From an uncultured Eubacteriales bacterium (GTDB lineage Bacteria; Bacillota; Clostridia; Monoglobales; Monoglobaceae): a DNA stretch of 16,083 bases. Where the stretch lies: assembly GCA_905198865.1 (NCBI GenBank), contig CAJKEB010000040.1, positions 1-16,083 of the forward strand. Direction: 5' to 3'. The notes beneath the pieces are model-generated. The model worked only from the letters and a program-made list of their open reading frames with translations. It was not told the DNA's origin and did no database searches. Each line of letters opens with the position of its first letter. The first letter of the stretch is position 1. The position numbers were made by a program, and so were the translations under genes. Below, piece after piece: positions 14,361-16,083 of this stretch.

Positions 14361-14458
14361 GAGACACATCAAGGAGTGTCATCAAAAAACCATTAATATT
14401 ATATCACACTCCTATATTTGTGTCAAATTTTTCTATACACAAAAAGGAGTGATTTTTT
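14361..14458 (+). promoter_or_regulatory. Recombinase leader with mutually exclusive pairing of the ribosome site
   Basis: The recombinase ribosome site AGGAGTG (14445-14451) is complementary to CACTCCT (14407-14413). The latter can instead pair with an upstream copy AGGAGTG (14372-14378), which itself can form a small hairpin GACAC/GTGTC (14363-14367 with 14376-14380). Three complementary blocks in one short leader could form alternative structures that hide or free the ribosome site. No known riboswitch class is recognised. Confidence 0.4.
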
Positions 14459-15916
14459 ATGAACGCAGTAATATACGCGAGATATTCATCGGATAATCAA
14501 TCAGAGGAAAGTATTCAGGCGCAGCTTAGGGCCTGCAATGAATACGCAGAACGCAACCGCATAAATATCGTACACGAATATATTGACCGGGCGCAATCCG
14601 CACGTTCGGATAAGCGCACCAACTTCCAAAACATGATTACAGATAGCAAAAAACGCACCTTTGAAGCCGTAATTGTTCATAAACTGGACAGGTTCTCACG
14701 CGACCGCTATGACCACGCCATATACCGCAAAAAACTACGCGACAACGGCGTCAAACTAATATCCGTGCTTGAAAACCTTGACGATAGTCCTGAAAGTGTG
14801 GTTCTCGAATCGGTCTTAGAAGGATTTTCTGAATACTATTCTAAAAACCTTGCCAGAGAAACCCGTAAAGGCTTAAAGGAAATTGCATTAAAAGCGAAGT
14901 TCACCGGAGGTTGTCCGCCGTTTGGGTTTGATATTGACGAAAATAATAATTACATCATAAATGAACGTGAAGCTGTAGCAGTTCGCAAAATTTTTGATGC
15001 CTGCTTAAATAATACCGGTTATAACCAATTATTAATTGAGTTTGATAAGCAGGGCATACGCACAAAATTCAACAAGCCTTTTGGCAAATCATCTTTTAAC
15101 GCTATATTGAAAAACAGAAAATATATTGGCGATTACATCTACTATCCTGTTGGAACCTACAGAGAGAAGAAGTCCGAACCGATAATTATAGAAAACGCAT
15201 TACCACAAATAGTTGAAAGCGAAATATTTTGGGAGGTACAAAAGAAAATGAAAGAAAGAAAACATAGCGGACGTGTAAAAGCTATCGAGCCTTACCTGTT
15301 ATCGGGTGTGCTGGTATGCGGCGAGTGCGGTGAAACAATGAGCGGACACAGACATTCAAAAAACGGTAATCATTATTATGACTATGAATGCAGTCGCAAC
15401 GCAAGAACAAAACAGTGCAGTAACCGTACGTTTAGTCGTGATAAATTGGAGAAGTTAGTCTGCGACTATATAAGGGAACTTCTTTCTGATGAAGCTATCA
15501 ACGAAATAAGAAAGTTTTTGCTTGATAATGCAAAATTAATAAATGATAACAATGACGAGAGTATAACCCTTATAAAGCGTGAAATTAATTCACTTGAACG
15601 TAAAATAAACAGCGTAATTGACTTACTTATAGAGAACCCGTCCGACAAACTTAAAGAAAGATTAAAAACTCTGGAGGCACAACAAAAAGAAGCTGAATTA
15701 GAACTCAAAAAATTAAAAAATTCAGCAATCACCGAAGAAAAATTAGATCATTACATTGTAAAAATAAAGGATTTTGATGATTTAAGCCGAGAACAAAAGC
15801 AATTGTTTATAAAGAGATTAATTGAAAAAGTCACCATTTATAAAAATGGTAACTTTAAAATAGCGACGACTTATGGAAAAGTCGCCGCTGCTGTTGGAGG
15901 CGCCACCCAGATTTGA
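14459..15916 (+). CDS. Large serine recombinase (phage integrase)
   Basis: 485 residues, normal length for the group. Domains: resolvase/invertase catalytic domain (1-145) with the YARYSSDNQ nucleophile motif (Ser10) and HKLDRFSRD (arginines 78 and 81); recombinase domain (about 150-265) with NRKYIGDYIYY; zinc ribbon (C287, C290, C311, C320) in LVCGECGETMSG; coiled coil (about 355-430) that governs synapsis and directionality; short basic tail. The enzyme integrates and excises the prophage by recombining short att sites through a Ser-linked double-strand break. ATG follows AAAAAGGAGTG. The last codons (GGATQI-stop) lie inside the tRNA-Cys gene. No excision factor (RDF) gene is recognised nearby. 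It could also belong to a transposon or ICE, but the phage gene context and tRNA junction favour a phage integrase. Confidence 0.95.
   Translation: MNAVIYARYSSDNQSEESIQAQLRACNEYAERNRINIVHEYIDRAQSARSDKRTNFQNMITDSKKRTFEAVIVHKLDRFSRDRYDHAIYRKKLRDNGVKLISVLENLDDSPESVVLESVLEGFSEYYSKNLARETRKGLKEIALKAKFTGGCPPFGFDIDENNNYIINEREAVAVRKIFDACLNNTGYNQLLIEFDKQGIRTKFNKPFGKSSFNAILKNRKYIGDYIYYPVGTYREKKSEPIIIENALPQIVESEIFWEVQKKMKERKHSGRVKAIEPYLLSGVLVCGECGETMSGHRHSKNGNHYYDYECSRNARTKQCSNRTFSRDKLEKLVCDYIRELLSDEAINEIRKFLLDNAKLINDNNDESITLIKREINSLERKINSVIDLLIENPSDKLKERLKTLEAQQKEAELELKKLKNSAITEEKLDHYIVKIKDFDDLSREQKQLFIKRLIEKVTIYKNGNFKIATTYGKVAAAVGGATQI
15855..15888 (-). terminator. Probable terminator of the tRNA-Cys transcript, inside the recombinase gene
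   Basis: On the minus strand GCGGCGACTT (15888-15879), loop TTCCAT, AAGTCGTCGC (15872-15863), fully paired as RNA with one G-U, is followed by TATTTT. It lies seven bases beyond the tRNA 3' end, on the phage side of the junction, so the phage seems to bring a replacement end for the host tRNA transcript. The T-run is short, so leakage is likely. Confidence 0.5.
15895..15916. other. Putative attachment-site junction (tRNA 3' end shared with recombinase 3' end)
   Basis: The 3' end of the tRNA-Cys gene, including its encoded CCA, overlaps the last codons and stop of the recombinase. The prophage lies to the left and the host to the right, with the tRNA kept whole. This is the hallmark of integration into a tRNA 3' end. 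The exact crossover point and the partner att site, which should lie left of the window, cannot be seen. Confidence 0.6.
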
Positions 15917-15969
15917 ACTGGGGAATAAAGCTTTTGCAGAGCTCTGCCTTACCACTTGGCTATGGCGCC
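15895..15969 (-). tRNA. tRNA-Cys (GCA)
   Basis: 75 bases including encoded CCA. The acceptor stem is GGCGCCA/TGGCGCC with discriminator U73, a cysteine identity element. The T arm is CCCAG-TTCAAAT-CTGGG, the D arm has AAGTGGTAAGG, and the anticodon stem GAGCT/AGCTT frames the loop CTGCAAA with anticodon GCA (complement at 15935-15937). A TATAAT box at 15988-15983 on the minus strand may give it its own promoter. It is the probable integration target. Confidence 0.95.
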
Positions 15970-15992
15970 GATTTTCTGTTTAATTATAATTA

Positions 15993-16026
15993 TGATAAAA
16001 GACGCAAAAATATGCGTCTTTTATCA
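15993..16026 (-). terminator. Perfect dyad between tRNA-Gly and tRNA-Cys
   Basis: TGATAAAAGACGCA (15993-16006) and TGCGTCTTTTATCA (16013-16026) form a perfect 14-bp inverted repeat with a six-base loop. The run of T inside the stem end makes it a likely terminator for the tRNA-Gly transcript; it is symmetrical, so it may work both ways. It may instead be a processing hairpin if the two tRNAs are cotranscribed. Confidence 0.6.
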
Positions 16027-16028
16027 CT

Positions 16029-16083
16029 TGGAGCGGAAGACGAGATTCGAACTCGCGACGTTCACCTTGGCAAGGTGACGCTC
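16029..16083 (-). tRNA. tRNA-Gly (GCC), 5' part beyond the window
   Basis: The visible 55 bases cover the 3' end: encoded CCA, acceptor 3' strand CTTCCGC, T arm GCGAG-TTCGAAT-CTCGT and anticodon arm CACCT-TGCCAAG-GTG with anticodon GCC (complement at 16069-16071). The D arm and 5' acceptor strand are cut off by the right edge. Host gene, not phage. Confidence 0.93.

Noticed and set aside
14459..15916. Recombinase considered as a conjugative transposon (TnpX/Tn5397-type) enzyme
   Set aside because: All adjacent genes are phage genes and no conjugation or mobilisation genes are visible; the tRNA junction fits a prophage.

Overview
The window holds the right-hand part of a temperate siphophage-like prophage and its junction with the host chromosome. 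The likely host is a low-to-moderate GC Firmicute, probably a gut-type Clostridium relative. This is inferred from the strong GGAGG-type ribosome binding sites, the A+T-rich intergenic DNA, tRNA genes that encode CCA, and the phage families present (SPP1-type portal, PBSX-type terminase, YopX, DUF669, DUF927). It is not a species-level call.

Minus strand, read from right to left in transcription order. The early module starts at about 11.7 kb: a small unknown protein, a DUF669 protein with an SSB-like acidic tail, a short CHC2 zinc-finger primase fragment protein and a DUF927-type helicase/ATPase. Next comes a 250-bp non-coding block packed with TGATAGAC iterons in both orientations (putative origin). 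It is followed by a DEAD/DEAH helicase that has lost its catalytic centre by in-frame deletion, then a VRR-NUC nuclease. A run of small accessory genes follows (two hypotheticals, XRE regulator, MazG-like protein, phage hypothetical, Lar-like zinc ribbon, hypothetical, YopX, CxxC protein). A RinA/ArpU-like late regulator, a structured non-coding element with its own promoter-like box, and the packaging/head genes terS, terL, portal and a minor head protein (cut by the left edge) complete the strand. Many of these genes overlap by 4 to 13 bases, so most are probably translated as coupled operons.

Plus strand, 11.8 to 15.9 kb: the lysogeny side. A CI/LexA-type repressor with an S24 peptidase domain has a very good promoter and two perfect 14-bp operator-like repeats. 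It is followed by two probable lysogenic-conversion (moron) genes, a lipoprotein and a double zinc-ribbon membrane coiled-coil protein. A large serine recombinase comes last. Its final codons lie inside a host tRNA-Cys gene, which marks the attachment site; a tRNA-Gly gene is cut by the right window edge.

The points most worth a second look are the promoter-hairpin-oligoU element between the late regulator and terS, the iteron block, the gutted helicase beside it, the recombinase/tRNA overlap with possible antisense control, and the base-pairing potential in the recombinase leader. No stretch longer than 300 bases lacks a gene; the longest gaps (8181-8433, 3756-3966, 14310-14458) are described individually.
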